Below are positions 17,585 to 25,979 of a DNA stretch of 64,000 nt, piece by piece; the first letter of the stretch is position 1, and the number at the start of each line of letters is the position of its first letter. The stretch comes from Paenibacillus albidus. GTDB taxonomy: Bacteria > Bacillota > Bacilli > Paenibacillales > Paenibacillaceae. The stretch lies in NCBI RefSeq assembly GCF_014644435.1, contig NZ_BMKR01000004.1:1-64000 (forward strand). Direction: 5' to 3'. The notes under the pieces are model-generated. The model made no database searches and was not told the origin of the DNA. It saw only the letters and a program-made list of their open reading frames with translations. The translations under genes and the position numbers were made by a program.

Positions 17585-18517
17585 ATGCATTTACCCGAAT
17601 ATGGAAGCGAAAACGCCGCTTATCTGCTTCATGTGGAAAGGGAGACTGAGCCAGTGGTTCAGGAAGGGGGAATATATGTCAGAGAACCAAACCCTGCCTA
17701 TTCCTGGCTGATTGATGTTGAGTTTGACGGGTTTACACTTGCTGATGAAGAATTGCTGAAATTGCTAAAAGGGTATATTGTCTATGGATTTGTCTGCGGG
17801 TTAGAGTTTTGGACAAGTGTGGGCAGGCGGGCGGCAGGAGAATGCCACTATACCCAAATTTGCATCTGTGCAGATATCTTCGATAACGTGCAGATGGAAG
17901 TCTCCGCAACGGAAGCAGAACTGGAGGCGTTGCTGACACGAATTCCCGGCCTGTTTCGGGGCCGGGGCAGAGTCAAGGTGACCCCACGTGAAAGTCCGGT
18001 AGCCGCTGTTGGCCGGGCCCAGGAGATACTTGATGGGTATGAGCAGGAAAAGGCGTGGACAGATGAACACGAGCTTACCGTCAAGCTTGTTGCAGAACCA
18101 GGGAAACGATACAAGGGGGCCGAGATTTGGGACGTTATGCTTAGTCTGGGATTGAAATGGGGAGACATGGATCTTTTTCATGCTCAGAATGAGGGACCTG
18201 ATGGGGACGATTATTTATTCAGTGTCGGTACTGAAACGGAGCCCGGATACTTCTGGCCGATGACGTTGGCGGAGGATGAATTCGAAAACTTGCTGTTCAG
18301 CATGAACGTGGTCCGGACGGAGGAACCACAGAAGGTTTTTCTGGCCATGTGGAGAAGTGTGGGGTATGCCTGCAGCAGGCTTGGCGGGAGCCTCCTGAAT
18401 ACATATGATGAACCGGCTACCGCCAATTTCTATTTACAGTCTATCAAACGCACCGAGACACGATTGGCAAGGCGCGGGATAACTCCCGGAGCCGATCTCG
18501 CTTTGTTTCTGTTCTAA
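17585..18517 (+). CDS. ZipA C-terminal-domain-like protein
   Basis: 310 residues from the ATG at 17585, nine bases behind GGAGG. It has no signal peptide or membrane segment. Residues ~175-300 match the pattern of the ZipA FtsZ-binding fold: a GLKWGDMDLFHAQNE turn (compare the GDMNIYH of ZipA), PDGDDYLFSV, PGYFWPM, then a late LGGSLLNTYDEPAT helix-strand (compare VGGVVLDDQRRMMTP). The N-terminal ~150 residues are unrecognised. Unlike proteobacterial ZipA, the transmembrane anchor and P/Q linker are missing. FtsZ binding is only inference from the fold. It is monocistronic. Confidence 0.55.
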   Translation: MHLPEYGSENAAYLLHVERETEPVVQEGGIYVREPNPAYSWLIDVEFDGFTLADEELLKLLKGYIVYGFVCGLEFWTSVGRRAAGECHYTQICICADIFDNVQMEVSATEAELEALLTRIPGLFRGRGRVKVTPRESPVAAVGRAQEILDGYEQEKAWTDEHELTVKLVAEPGKRYKGAEIWDVMLSLGLKWGDMDLFHAQNEGPDGDDYLFSVGTETEPGYFWPMTLAEDEFENLLFSMNVVRTEEPQKVFLAMWRSVGYACSRLGGSLLNTYDEPATANFYLQSIKRTETRLARRGITPGADLALFLF

Positions 18518-18587
18518 AAAAAGGCTGCACCATAAGCCATAAGATGGCAGATTGGGACAGTCCTTTGTTTTTTGAGTAGGATAGACG

Positions 18588-18874
18588 CTAGCGGTCGTCA
18601 CCAGCCTTCGAGCTGTTCTAATGTATAAAGTACCTCAGAATGGTTTAAACGAGGCTCAAACATCCATCATGATGTATTTTGTACATTCAAATAATAGTAA
18701 TAAGGCACTTTTCGGCGAATGGCTGCGGTTCCTGCTGCACCAAATACACTGAAATCGTAAAACGAGCCCTCCTTTTTCCCATCTTGATGTATAAAGTGCA
18801 CTCTAGCGATCTCCGCCCTAGGCTTACAGCGTGCCTCCCGGGAGGTAGCTTTTGAATGCGCCATCTATTCCCGC
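18588..18874. repeat. Dispersed 285-bp repeat, copy B
   Basis: Close copy of 567-850 in the same orientation, with scattered substitutions and a few short indels. The CCTCCCGGGAGG palindrome (about 18834-18845) is perfect here. The bases 18517-18587 contain a degenerate terminator-like hairpin for the ZipA-C-like gene. No gene lies in 18518-18936. Confidence 0.8.
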
Positions 18875-18936
18875 CTTTTAAAGGCTGATGCTTGACTAGC
18901 TGTCATGTGGACGCTTGACGTCTGAGCCGAAAAGGG

Positions 18937-20025
18937 CTACCCGATGGTATGAACGATGTTTCCTTCGCTGTCTTTGATGTTGGTCCTGACAATACGAAAG
19001 GAGATGCCGTTTAAGGAAGGGACGGCAAACGTACCGGCTGCCGGGCGAAATCGAGGCGTAAGCTCCGACACGGTCTGCTGATCCAGTCTTAGAATAATTT
19101 CGTTCTCGCTTTCAGCAATTTCCGCCCGCTCTCCAGGTTCAAATACAACCCGGATGCCTGAGCTTACAAGGGATAAGTTCCTTCCCTTTGTAATCCGGCC
19201 ACGCAGGAGTTTGCCTACGATCTCGGCTTGTTTGGCTCCAAGCTGCAGGGTAGGACCGGGTTGTTCCGCCGGACTATCCGAAGCAGGCTCCCAGGCCAGC
19301 TGATCGACGAACAGGAACGCAGTGTTGGAGCCTTCTGTCTCACTGCCTTGCTGGACTGCAGTGGAAACTGAAGGAAGCTTAAGCAGACTGTCCCGCGTAA
19401 GATCGGTTAAATATAAGGGCAGATGCTCGGACGCGGCAGACAGCACACCAAAGGTATTCCAGACCTGCATGGCCTCCAGCTCATCCAGCGTAATTCCGAT
19501 CATTTGCAGGAATTCCACCTTCCCATTGGGGGTATCCATTTCCGGCAGCTGCGGGTCGGTGATGAATGCAAGTGCGGTTAATTTGGTGTCGGCACCCAAA
19601 CAAATCGGACCGTTGGCATCCATATAATCGCCTGAGCGGAAGACGTTGCCGCTGCTGAAGATATATCTGCCCATATTTTGCAGCAAATTGAGCGCCCAAG
19701 CAGGGGGCTCTTCCTCAGCGGCAGACTTGGCCAGTCGGAAAGTCAATTCAAAGCCGTAGCCGCTGTAATTGGGATCACTTGTCTCTTTTTCATAAAGCTC
19801 GGAGAAGCCGTAGGTTACAAAATGCCAGTGAGGCAAGGGCTCCTTGACCACATAGGCGCTGATTCCATTAAGAGGGTCCGGTCCCCCCAGATTATAAGGA
19901 ATGACTGTTCCATAATGTTTGGGCACCTGATCGCCATATAAGTTCTCGAGTGCGGCTTCTATAGCGTCCCAGCCGGGAGCTTCCATTTCATCAAAGTCTT
20001 CATTCAGGTTCTGATCATCGCTCAT
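18937..20025 (-). CDS. Suppressor-of-fused (SUFU) domain protein
   Basis: 362 residues, start at 20025 behind GGGAGGC. Residues ~15-180 are a SUFU domain: GWDAIEAALENLYGDQVPKHYG, then GGPDPLNGISAYVVKEPLPHWHFVTYGFSELYEKE, which are the strongest family landmarks. The C-terminal 170 residues are less conserved. Bacterial SUFU proteins are predicted immunity proteins of polymorphic toxin systems. No toxin gene is adjacent, so it may be an orphan immunity gene. Cytoplasmic. Confidence 0.82.
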   Translation of the reverse strand: MSDDQNLNEDFDEMEAPGWDAIEAALENLYGDQVPKHYGTVIPYNLGGPDPLNGISAYVVKEPLPHWHFVTYGFSELYEKETSDPNYSGYGFELTFRLAKSAAEEEPPAWALNLLQNMGRYIFSSGNVFRSGDYMDANGPICLGADTKLTALAFITDPQLPEMDTPNGKVEFLQMIGITLDELEAMQVWNTFGVLSAASEHLPLYLTDLTRDSLLKLPSVSTAVQQGSETEGSNTAFLFVDQLAWEPASDSPAEQPGPTLQLGAKQAEIVGKLLRGRITKGRNLSLVSSGIRVVFEPGERAEIAESENEIILRLDQQTVSELTPRFRPAAGTFAVPSLNGISFRIVRTNIKDSEGNIVHTIG

Positions 20026-20111
20026 GTGTCTGCCTCCCAGCTTCGTTTGGAGCATATTTTACCATCAAATCTATGAGGACTCAAATAGAGAGCGGCCTGA
20101 GAGATTTCGGC

Positions 20112-21185
20112 TTATTGCATTTGGTTGTACCGATCAATGGTCAGGCTTAAGGTTTTGCCGAATTTTTCGGGTGTCCCCTTTTGGGTCTCCCGGAAGAAGG
20201 AGCTTTTTAGATAGAACTCTTCTACACGTTGTTTCTTATTGACCCGTTCGATGATTTCAGCAGCAGCAATTTTTACTTCTTTGGCCTGGTCTACAAAACT
20301 TTCCAGCGAATAAGCCTCGAAACCTTCCTGAGTCACTCTCGTTTCGTCAGTTGAATAGGTGGTCAATTGTTTGAGATCTTCTGTCAACACGTCGTATTTG
20401 GCTTTGAATTTCACCATATCGAGCTCGAGAATATTATCTGCCAGAACTCCCTGGTCGTCCATTTCTGCTGCCAATTTCTCGGCATCCAGCATAAACATCA
20501 TTACGCTGTATTTCAGCAACTGGTTATTATCCTTGTATTGCTGAAGTTCAACCTTGGTTCGTTCATCGGCCAATTCTCCAAGATATGTAAAGAAGACCTG
20601 GGAGGCTTCTTCATAAGCGGCATTGGCTTTTAGAATGCGGGAATGCATTGTTTTGCTCCCGGCAAACCCGTCGTCCACATACCCTTTGATTTCGTAATAC
20701 TCATGAGCCTCGCCAAGTACCGCCGTCAGCTCTTGCAGTGCCGGTTCCAGGAGTTTAGCTTGAGGGTCAAGCTTCTCGAAGTTTGGTGCTTTATCCATCA
20801 AATCGAAGGCGTTGTTTATGGTCTCATCATCATATTTCGTAATCGATAACAGGGTGGCGCTGAAATATTTATCAATGACCGGTGCGCTTTCCACTCCGAA
20901 TTCTTCAAAATAATCATTCAGCACATCCTGCAAACGTCCGGTCATAAAGTTATTGAGGTCGACGTAGGCATTGTATTTAGCAAGCTCCAGCATTTCGTTT
21001 TCTTCGGCTAAGGCCTCCTCGTCAATGACTTCGGGGGATGGGGTGGGCACGGCGGTTGCCGCTGCGGCAGCAGTAACGCTGTTATCTTGTTCGGGCGTTG
21101 CAGAATCGGACGTTCGGGTAGAACAGGCGGTAAAGAGGGTACAGATTAACAACCCAACAGCGAACAACTTAACATTTGTCTTCAA
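20112..21185 (-). CDS. DUF3829 (YiiG-like) lipoprotein
   Basis: About 357 residues. The start chosen is the TTG at 21185, because GGAGG at 21195-21199 lies eight bases upstream and is itself inside the longer GTG-started frame (21200). The signal peptide ends in the lipobox FTAC. An acidic, Ala/Thr-rich linker follows, then a long all-helical domain (AKYNAYVDLNNFMTGRL, DYFEEFGVESAPVIDKYFSA) that fits DUF3829 of E. coli YiiG. The function of the family is unknown. It lies upstream of the SUFU gene in the same direction with 86 bp between. Confidence 0.72.
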   Translation of the reverse strand: MKTNVKLFAVGLLICTLFTACSTRTSDSATPEQDNSVTAAAAATAVPTPSPEVIDEEALAEENEMLELAKYNAYVDLNNFMTGRLQDVLNDYFEEFGVESAPVIDKYFSATLLSITKYDDETINNAFDLMDKAPNFEKLDPQAKLLEPALQELTAVLGEAHEYYEIKGYVDDGFAGSKTMHSRILKANAAYEEASQVFFTYLGELADERTKVELQQYKDNNQLLKYSVMMFMLDAEKLAAEMDDQGVLADNILELDMVKFKAKYDVLTEDLKQLTTYSTDETRVTQEGFEAYSLESFVDQAKEVKIAAAEIIERVNKKQRVEEFYLKSSFFRETQKGTPEKFGKTLSLTIDRYNQMQ

Positions 21186-21296
21186 AACAGAATCCTCCAC
21201 TTTTCTCTAATTAAGATGCAGAAATATAATAGCACTTTGGTTAATTATCTCATATAAAGAATATATTCGAAACTACATTTATATATAGGAGGGTGA

Positions 21297-21587
21297 ATGA
21301 TGAGAGAGATCTACTTGAAAGAATTTAAAGAGGACAGTTGGGAGGAGATGGTGCAGCTCTATCAGGAGCTGTATAACGAGGTAGAACCCGGTTTGAGAAC
21401 AAGAGTGGAGAGCAGCGGCATTCCCGAAGATATCCTTAGGGTTCTGCTGCCGGACATGGGAGAGTATCTGCTGACCTGGATGGAGGAACAAGTACCTGCG
21501 CTTGGCTATGAGAAACCGTCCGATTATTTAAAAACCGCAGAAGGGACCCGGGCGCTGAAGTCGGCCATTCTACGAATGCCCCGATAA
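21297..21587 (+). CDS. Small protein with a DUF2384-like C-terminus
   Basis: 96 residues from the ATG at 21297 (or 21300), with AGGAGGG close upstream. It is highly charged and helical. The end, LGYEKPSDYLKTAEGTRALKSAIL, resembles the toxin-binding stretch of Xre/MbcA/ParS antitoxins (DUF2384), but the rest does not match clearly and no toxin partner is next to it. Function unassigned. Confidence 0.55.
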   Translation: MMREIYLKEFKEDSWEEMVQLYQELYNEVEPGLRTRVESSGIPEDILRVLLPDMGEYLLTWMEEQVPALGYEKPSDYLKTAEGTRALKSAILRMPR

Positions 21588-21616
21588 GCAGCCGGAGCGT
21601 GTATCCAGGCAGAAGA

Positions 21617-21643
21617 AATGACCCGCATCTATGGAAGCGGGTC
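21617..21643 (-). terminator. Hairpin between convergent small gene and PilZ gene
   Basis: TGACCCGC and GCGGGTCA form a perfect 8-bp stem with a 10-base loop. On the minus strand it is followed by TTTCTTCT, so it best serves the PilZ gene. Confidence 0.55.
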
Positions 21644-21673
21644 AGGAGCAAAAGGACTTCATGCGGGATTTAA

Positions 21674-22051
21674 TTAGCGGACCATAATTTTGCGTTCACC
21701 GGCAAGGAGCCGCAATTCTTTTGGCAGGCGGTCACGTTCGGACTCCGGGATCTCTAATTGAACACCATAATGGAATGAACCGGTCTGCTCTTTGTTCCAT
21801 TTCAAGGTTCCTTCTATGTATAACGGTTCTTCGTGCAGCACCAGTTCCATTCCTACACGGACATGATTATTCTCTACCTGAATATTCAGGGGAATCGACA
21901 AGCGGCAGCCCGAACGGCTGATATCATGGAGTACGGCACTGACAGGTTTTGCCGGAACGGCAGCACCATTGATGCTGAGGATATGAAGCTCGAAGGGAAC
22001 AGGTTCTTTAAAGTCATAACGGAAGGGTTCATTTCTGCGATTGGTCGACAT
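21674..22051 (-). CDS. PilZ domain protein (candidate c-di-GMP receptor)
   Basis: 125 residues, start at 22051 behind GGAGG. The PilZ signature is present: an N-terminal Arg pair (NRRNEPFRYDF) and DISRSGCRLSIP, which fits the (D/N)xSxxG motif; the strand ending SFHYGVQLEI closes the barrel. The protein has only this domain, so it would act by partner binding. The exact RxxxR spacing is slightly unusual (RRNEPFR), so c-di-GMP binding is probable but not assured. Confidence 0.75.
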   Translation of the reverse strand: MSTNRRNEPFRYDFKEPVPFELHILSINGAAVPAKPVSAVLHDISRSGCRLSIPLNIQVENNHVRVGMELVLHEEPLYIEGTLKWNKEQTGSFHYGVQLEIPESERDRLPKELRLLAGERKIMVR

Positions 22052-22194
22052 AGGTACCTCCAACTTTTCCCATAATGGTCTTTCCTATTTCTATCGACAG
22101 GAAGTGCCTTGAAATGAAGAGTTGACGCCGGGTTTGGTAGGATGGAACACATTTAGTATAATAATAGAATCATTTACGAAAGAGGCAAACCAGA

Positions 22195-22857
22195 ATGAAT
22201 GAACTTCTCCAAGGTTTTGCTGCCGAACCGCTATTAATCTATATAGCTTCAGCATTACTCCTGATGCTGATTACGGCCTTAAGTATCCGGGGTCTTATCC
22301 GCAGACGGGCCAGAATCCGCCGGGCCGAGCTCGACCCGTACCGGATCACCATCCATGATATTGACCAGATGGAAGGTGCAGATTTTGAACGTTATCTGCA
22401 CCGTTTTTTTGTGGAACTGGGTTATGAGGAAGTGTACAAGACCCAGGAAAGCAAGGATTTCGGGGCGGATCTGGTCTTTACGGACCGCGAAGGGTTCCGC
22501 AATGTGCTTCAAGCCAAGCGCTATCAGCCCGGGAGCCGCATAGGCTTAAGTGCAGTGCAGGAGATCTATTCGTCCATGCGCTATTATGAGGCAGACCGGT
22601 CGATTGTGCTAGCCTCGGCTGGATATACGGCTTCCTGTGAGACATTGGCGGGAGTTAACGGGGTCAGACTGCTGGACCGGGATGATCTGCTGGCCTTGAT
22701 TGAGGATTTCCAATCAGGAGAGCATGAAGCGGCCATGGACCGGATTGAGAGCGAGCCGGAGCTGATCGACTCCCCGTGGAGCGCTGGTTCCGGCTCAAGC
22801 CCCAAGAAGGCTGTTCTTCAGCATGAACAAGGCTTCCTATCACGCAGACTTAGGTAG
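22195..22857 (+). CDS. Membrane-anchored Mrr-type restriction endonuclease-like protein
   Basis: 220 residues. An N-terminal transmembrane helix (about 13-33) is followed by a basic stretch and an Mrr-cat domain (50-180). Catalytic residues of the PD-(D/E)xK fold are visible: Asp in KDFGADLVFTDREG and QAKRY (the QxK form of the ExK motif). Stand-alone membrane-tethered Mrr proteins are common in Bacilli, and their DNA target is not known. The tail (185-220) looks disordered. The ATG has only a weak GAAAGAGG ribosome site. Confidence 0.78.
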   Translation: MNELLQGFAAEPLLIYIASALLLMLITALSIRGLIRRRARIRRAELDPYRITIHDIDQMEGADFERYLHRFFVELGYEEVYKTQESKDFGADLVFTDREGFRNVLQAKRYQPGSRIGLSAVQEIYSSMRYYEADRSIVLASAGYTASCETLAGVNGVRLLDRDDLLALIEDFQSGEHEAAMDRIESEPELIDSPWSAGSGSSPKKAVLQHEQGFLSRRLR

Positions 22858-22892
22858 ATCTGCACGGAAACAAAGATGGAGGAGGGGGAACA

Positions 22893-22937
22893 TGCCGTAT
22901 ATGTCTATGTATGGGCTCTGTCACTTCCAGTTATGAT
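22893..22937 (+). CDS. Tiny ORF with a very strong ribosome site (14 codons)
   Basis: ATG at 22893 sits behind GGAGGAGGGGG and encodes MPYMSMYGLCHFQL before a TGA. It is followed by a terminator hairpin (22971-23001). The strong SD is the only evidence; coding status is uncertain. Confidence 0.2.
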
Positions 22938-22970
22938 CCACGATCGGCGTCCATTATTATCAACATAAAG

Positions 22971-23001
22971 ATTCCTTTCCCGGACGGATGCCGGGAAAGG
23001 A
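22971..23001 (-). terminator. Terminator hairpin for the crystallin-like gene
   Basis: TTCCTTTCCCGG pairs perfectly with CCGGGAAAGGAA around seven bases. On the minus strand it is followed by TCTTTAT. It lies 20 bp after the stop of the gene ending at 23021. Confidence 0.65.
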
Positions 23002-23020
23002 ACGCAGAGAGCGAAGGTGA

Positions 23021-23392
23021 TTAGATCAAACGATAACCTGAAGGCAGGTTGCCGCTGCGGCGGATATTGCGGATTTGCGCCAGGGTCAAACGTTCATTGG
23101 TAGAGATGAGTGATTCCACATCGTTACCGTTGATATAATCATCCAGATCACGGATGCTGCGATTCCCGCGCAGGACCCGGAAGTTCCCTCTGAACCGGGT
23201 ACGTGTGAAAAGTACCAGCGTGGCATTGCTGCTCGTAGAAAAAAAACGTAAGCTTTCAAAGCCGTCCAGAATGTTATCGGTGTTGCGGATACCCAAATTT
23301 CCGGTATAAACTCTTGATGCACCGCGGAAGTTCTCATCTTCATAGACAGTCAGGCGCGGGTAAGTCTGAGATATTTGTACTTCTTTGCTCAT
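23021..23392 (-). CDS. Beta/gamma-crystallin-like protein
   Basis: 123 residues. Start at 23392: an ATG at 23398 lies only one base from GGAGG and is unlikely. Two Greek-key repeats are visible: LTVYEDENFRGASRVY...NILDGFESLRFF and LVLFTRTRFRGNFRVL...GNDVESLIS. The (Y/F)xxxxFxG spacing and the D/NxSS-like positions are those of microbial crystallins that may bind calcium. No signal peptide is present, so it is cytoplasmic or spore-associated. Function unknown. Confidence 0.7.
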   Translation of the reverse strand: MSKEVQISQTYPRLTVYEDENFRGASRVYTGNLGIRNTDNILDGFESLRFFSTSSNATLVLFTRTRFRGNFRVLRGNRSIRDLDDYINGNDVESLISTNERLTLAQIRNIRRSGNLPSGYRLI

Positions 23393-23596
23393 GTTCATTC
23401 CTCCTTTTACAATCAATCTATGTCTTTGATACAAGATTGGAATGGAGGAAGGACTATTAAAGCGCCTGTTTTCTCTGTAATAGGGAAACTATGACGAAGA
23501 GGGATTCCGGATGGATGTTGTACCGTGGTTTGAGTTATAACCGCGGATCAGGTCAAGTGGAAGGCATTTTGCCTTTGGGTTCGGCCCGTGAATAGC

Positions 23597-23648
23597 AACA
23601 GGAGATGTCCCGGCAGCCCTTTATGGCTTTGGGGACATCTCCTGTTGT
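23597..23648. terminator. Long hairpin downstream of the DinB gene
   Basis: CAACAGGAGATGTCCC pairs with GGGGACATCTCCTGTTG over about 16 bp, with an inner AGCC/GGCT pairing. T-runs are absent on both sides. This hairpin style (GTCCC...GCC-AT...ATGGC...GGGAC) recurs at 35340-35395. Confidence 0.55.
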
Positions 23649-23671
23649 CTGGTGTTGCCAAAAAGTCTAAA

Positions 23672-24190
23672 TTACTGGCTCAAGGTATAAAGATAATAGC
23701 CGTAGTCCGTAGGTGTTCCCGCATGGCCCAACTGTCTCAGCATGGCTGTGACATTCCCCCGGTGATACGTTCCATGGTTAACCAGATGCTGGATATAATC
23801 CACACAACGGGCACTAAAGGTTCCGGATGGATAGACAACTTCAATATTATCGTGTTGATCGATGAATTGGTGGAGTTGTCCGGCGAGCTCCGCCATCCGT
23901 TCTCCCAATTCTTCAATACGCTTGTCTCTGGTTTCCTCGACAATCGTGTTAATCGAACACATCAAACGCTCAACATATTCTTCATTCACCTCAGGGACAC
24001 CCCCCGAGGTGAAGAAGGACATCCAGCCCCGATCAATGACATAGATATGCTGCATGGCAGCGTAAATCGTCGGGAATACACTGACGATTTCCTTCCGGTA
24101 CACCTCTGCGGATAAATGCTGTAGATGTGTGCACAGGATCTGGTTGGCCCAAGCATGATAATCCAGTTGCTGCAGGACATATTTCTTCAA
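23672..24190 (-). CDS. DinB-family four-helix metal-binding protein
   Basis: 172 residues from a TTG at 24190 behind AAAGGGG; a GTG at 24220 is less likely. DinB/YfiT fold with three His ligands visible: AAMQHIYVIDRGWMSF (His in helix 2) and NHGTYHRGNVTAMLRQLG (the HxxxH pair of helix 4). Family members include bacillithiol transferases and damage-inducible proteins. The substrate is unknown. Confidence 0.8.
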   Translation of the reverse strand: MKKYVLQQLDYHAWANQILCTHLQHLSAEVYRKEIVSVFPTIYAAMQHIYVIDRGWMSFFTSGGVPEVNEEYVERLMCSINTIVEETRDKRIEELGERMAELAGQLHQFIDQHDNIEVVYPSGTFSARCVDYIQHLVNHGTYHRGNVTAMLRQLGHAGTPTDYGYYLYTLSQ

Positions 24191-24323
24191 TTGGTTTTCC
24201 CCTTTCGAGTGGGGAATCACGCAGTTTAAGGGCGATTATGCGTCAAACCCCTTAAAAATTAGCCCTTGCTTCATAGAATTTCCCATATCGAACGCCTCCC
24301 TGATCTTTTCTAGAATCATAATA

Positions 24324-24929
24324 TCATAAATGCTGCTCCTCTTCACTCAGGTTAGCCACTCTGGAGTTTGTAAGATGCTGTACATATTCTTTCTTGGTCA
24401 GTCCGAACAGAATGGAGGACATATATTGTCCATTGGTATAGATGTCCTGGCGGCGGATACCTTCTTCCACACATCCGCTCTTTCTCAGCATGGCAGCTGC
24501 CGCTTCATTTCCTTCCAGAACAGCAGTATTGAATTTGTTCAGTCGGCGCTCAAAAAACGCATATTTCAGGAGAATATTCAAAGCATTTGTACCATATCCC
24601 TGGTCCCGGTGGTCCCGGTCAATGTGCAGGCGGATATGGAATGTGCCATTCCTTTCGTCAATCCGGTTCAAGTGAATTCCCCCGACATTTTCAGCGTTGA
24701 GGTTTTCAATGGTAAATGTCAGGTTGCTGGAAGCGAAATCTCCATAGGTTTCTGTAAAAGACTTTGCTTCTGTGATGGTAGGCGGCAGCTTAACCGCATT
24801 CTCCAGAAGGCGGCGCGCCGTCGTATCGAATCGGTTAATGTAATGGGCTTCCCAATCTTCAGGATGAACAGCCCGCAGCCTGATGGAGTCATTTTGCCAA
24901 AAATAGTGGGTATAATCGATTTCCCGCAT
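24324..24929 (-). CDS. GNAT N-acetyltransferase (RimJ/RimL type)
   Basis: 201 residues, start at 24929 behind AGGAGG. Acetyl-CoA binding motif A is visible as DHRDQGYGTNALNILLKYAF. The order of elements (IRLRAVHPEDWEAH at the start, NTAVLEGNEAAAAMLRKSGCVEEG near the end) is that of the RimJ/RimL group, which acetylate protein N-termini or small molecules. The target is not predictable. A terminator and an EamA transporter lie upstream. Confidence 0.8.
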   Translation of the reverse strand: MREIDYTHYFWQNDSIRLRAVHPEDWEAHYINRFDTTARRLLENAVKLPPTITEAKSFTETYGDFASSNLTFTIENLNAENVGGIHLNRIDERNGTFHIRLHIDRDHRDQGYGTNALNILLKYAFFERRLNKFNTAVLEGNEAAAAMLRKSGCVEEGIRRQDIYTNGQYMSSILFGLTKKEYVQHLTNSRVANLSEEEQHL

Positions 24930-24970
24930 AGGAACCTCCTTAGGTTGTGTCCGCTTGTATATTCTTTTAC

Positions 24971-25017
24971 CCAATAAAAAGACCGGAACCCTCCACATCT
25001 GGAGAATTCCGGTCTTG
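24971..25017 (-). terminator. Terminator of the EamA transporter gene
   Basis: AAGACCGGAA and TTCCGGTCTT frame an inner CTCC/GGAG stem. On the minus strand TTTTTATT follows directly. Confidence 0.85.
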
Positions 25018-25028
25018 CAGGGACAAGC

Positions 25029-25979
25029 TTAACGCGTGCCTAGTCTGTCAGGGTTGAGTCTTTTTAATTTATACAGCTCCGGAAGAATAACTCCGAGCAG
25101 AATTAGAGCAACGCCGAACCACTGCAACTGACTGACATGTTCATGCAGCACGAAGGAAGAGAGCATAACGGCAACCGGCAGCTCGGCTGCGCCGAGAATA
25201 CCGGCCATGTCTTCTCCAATGTGAGGAACACCAACCGCGAACAGGACCGGTGGAATGAATGCACCGAACAAACCGAGAAGGAATCCGAACAGGAGCAGCG
25301 GCCCCCACAACATGCCATTAAACAGGAAATGCGGCGGGAACAGTATAAACAGCAGCACAAGTCCCCCTGTCACCATCCAGGCACTCCGGTAGGCCGGGTG
25401 AACCGAAGGTACAGCTTTGCCGCTAAACAGGATGAACAGGGAATAACTGACGGCGGAAAGCAGCCCCAGGATTATTCCGGTTATATTGAATCCGGCAGTG
25501 CCTTGCTCCATGATACCCGCGGCCAGGAGTGTACCCCCCAGCAATACGATCAAAGTCAGCAGTACGACTTTGTTGGGACGCTGGCGTCTGCTCACAGCTT
25601 GAATGAGGACGCTGATCCAGGTGAACTGGAATAATAATATGATAGCCAGTGAAGCAGGGATATAGCGAAGCGACTGATAATACAATAGACCGGTGACTAC
25701 GGTTGGTGCTCCAGCCATCATCAGCAGCAAGCGGTTCTTCCAGGTCAGCTTAGGTGAATTAATAACGCCGGCAGCAGTAACGGTTCCCGGCTGGTTTGGA
25801 GTGCGCTTGGCTCTAAGCTTGGTATACCCGGCAAGCAGCCAGGAGAGGATGAATCCGGTCAGCAGCTGGCTGCCAACCACTTCGCCGAGCTGGTAGCCTT
25901 CTCCGTAGGCCAAAACGACAATAGTAGACAATACACCATAACTCATTGCCCCCACCAGGACAGATAACAAATATTTCAT
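25029..25979 (-). CDS. EamA-family (DMT) transporter
   Basis: 316 residues with about ten hydrophobic helices in two EamA repeats. It starts at 25979 behind TAGGAGG. The second repeat ends in AELPVAVMLSSFVLHEHVSQLQWFGVALILLGV, the classic EamA closing motif. DMT exporters or importers move metabolites such as amino acids. The 200-nt leader with a riboswitch-like core and terminator suggests control by a small metabolite. Confidence 0.8.
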   Translation of the reverse strand: MKYLLSVLVGAMSYGVLSTIVVLAYGEGYQLGEVVGSQLLTGFILSWLLAGYTKLRAKRTPNQPGTVTAAGVINSPKLTWKNRLLLMMAGAPTVVTGLLYYQSLRYIPASLAIILLFQFTWISVLIQAVSRRQRPNKVVLLTLIVLLGGTLLAAGIMEQGTAGFNITGIILGLLSAVSYSLFILFSGKAVPSVHPAYRSAWMVTGGLVLLFILFPPHFLFNGMLWGPLLLFGFLLGLFGAFIPPVLFAVGVPHIGEDMAGILGAAELPVAVMLSSFVLHEHVSQLQWFGVALILLGVILPELYKLKRLNPDRLGTR

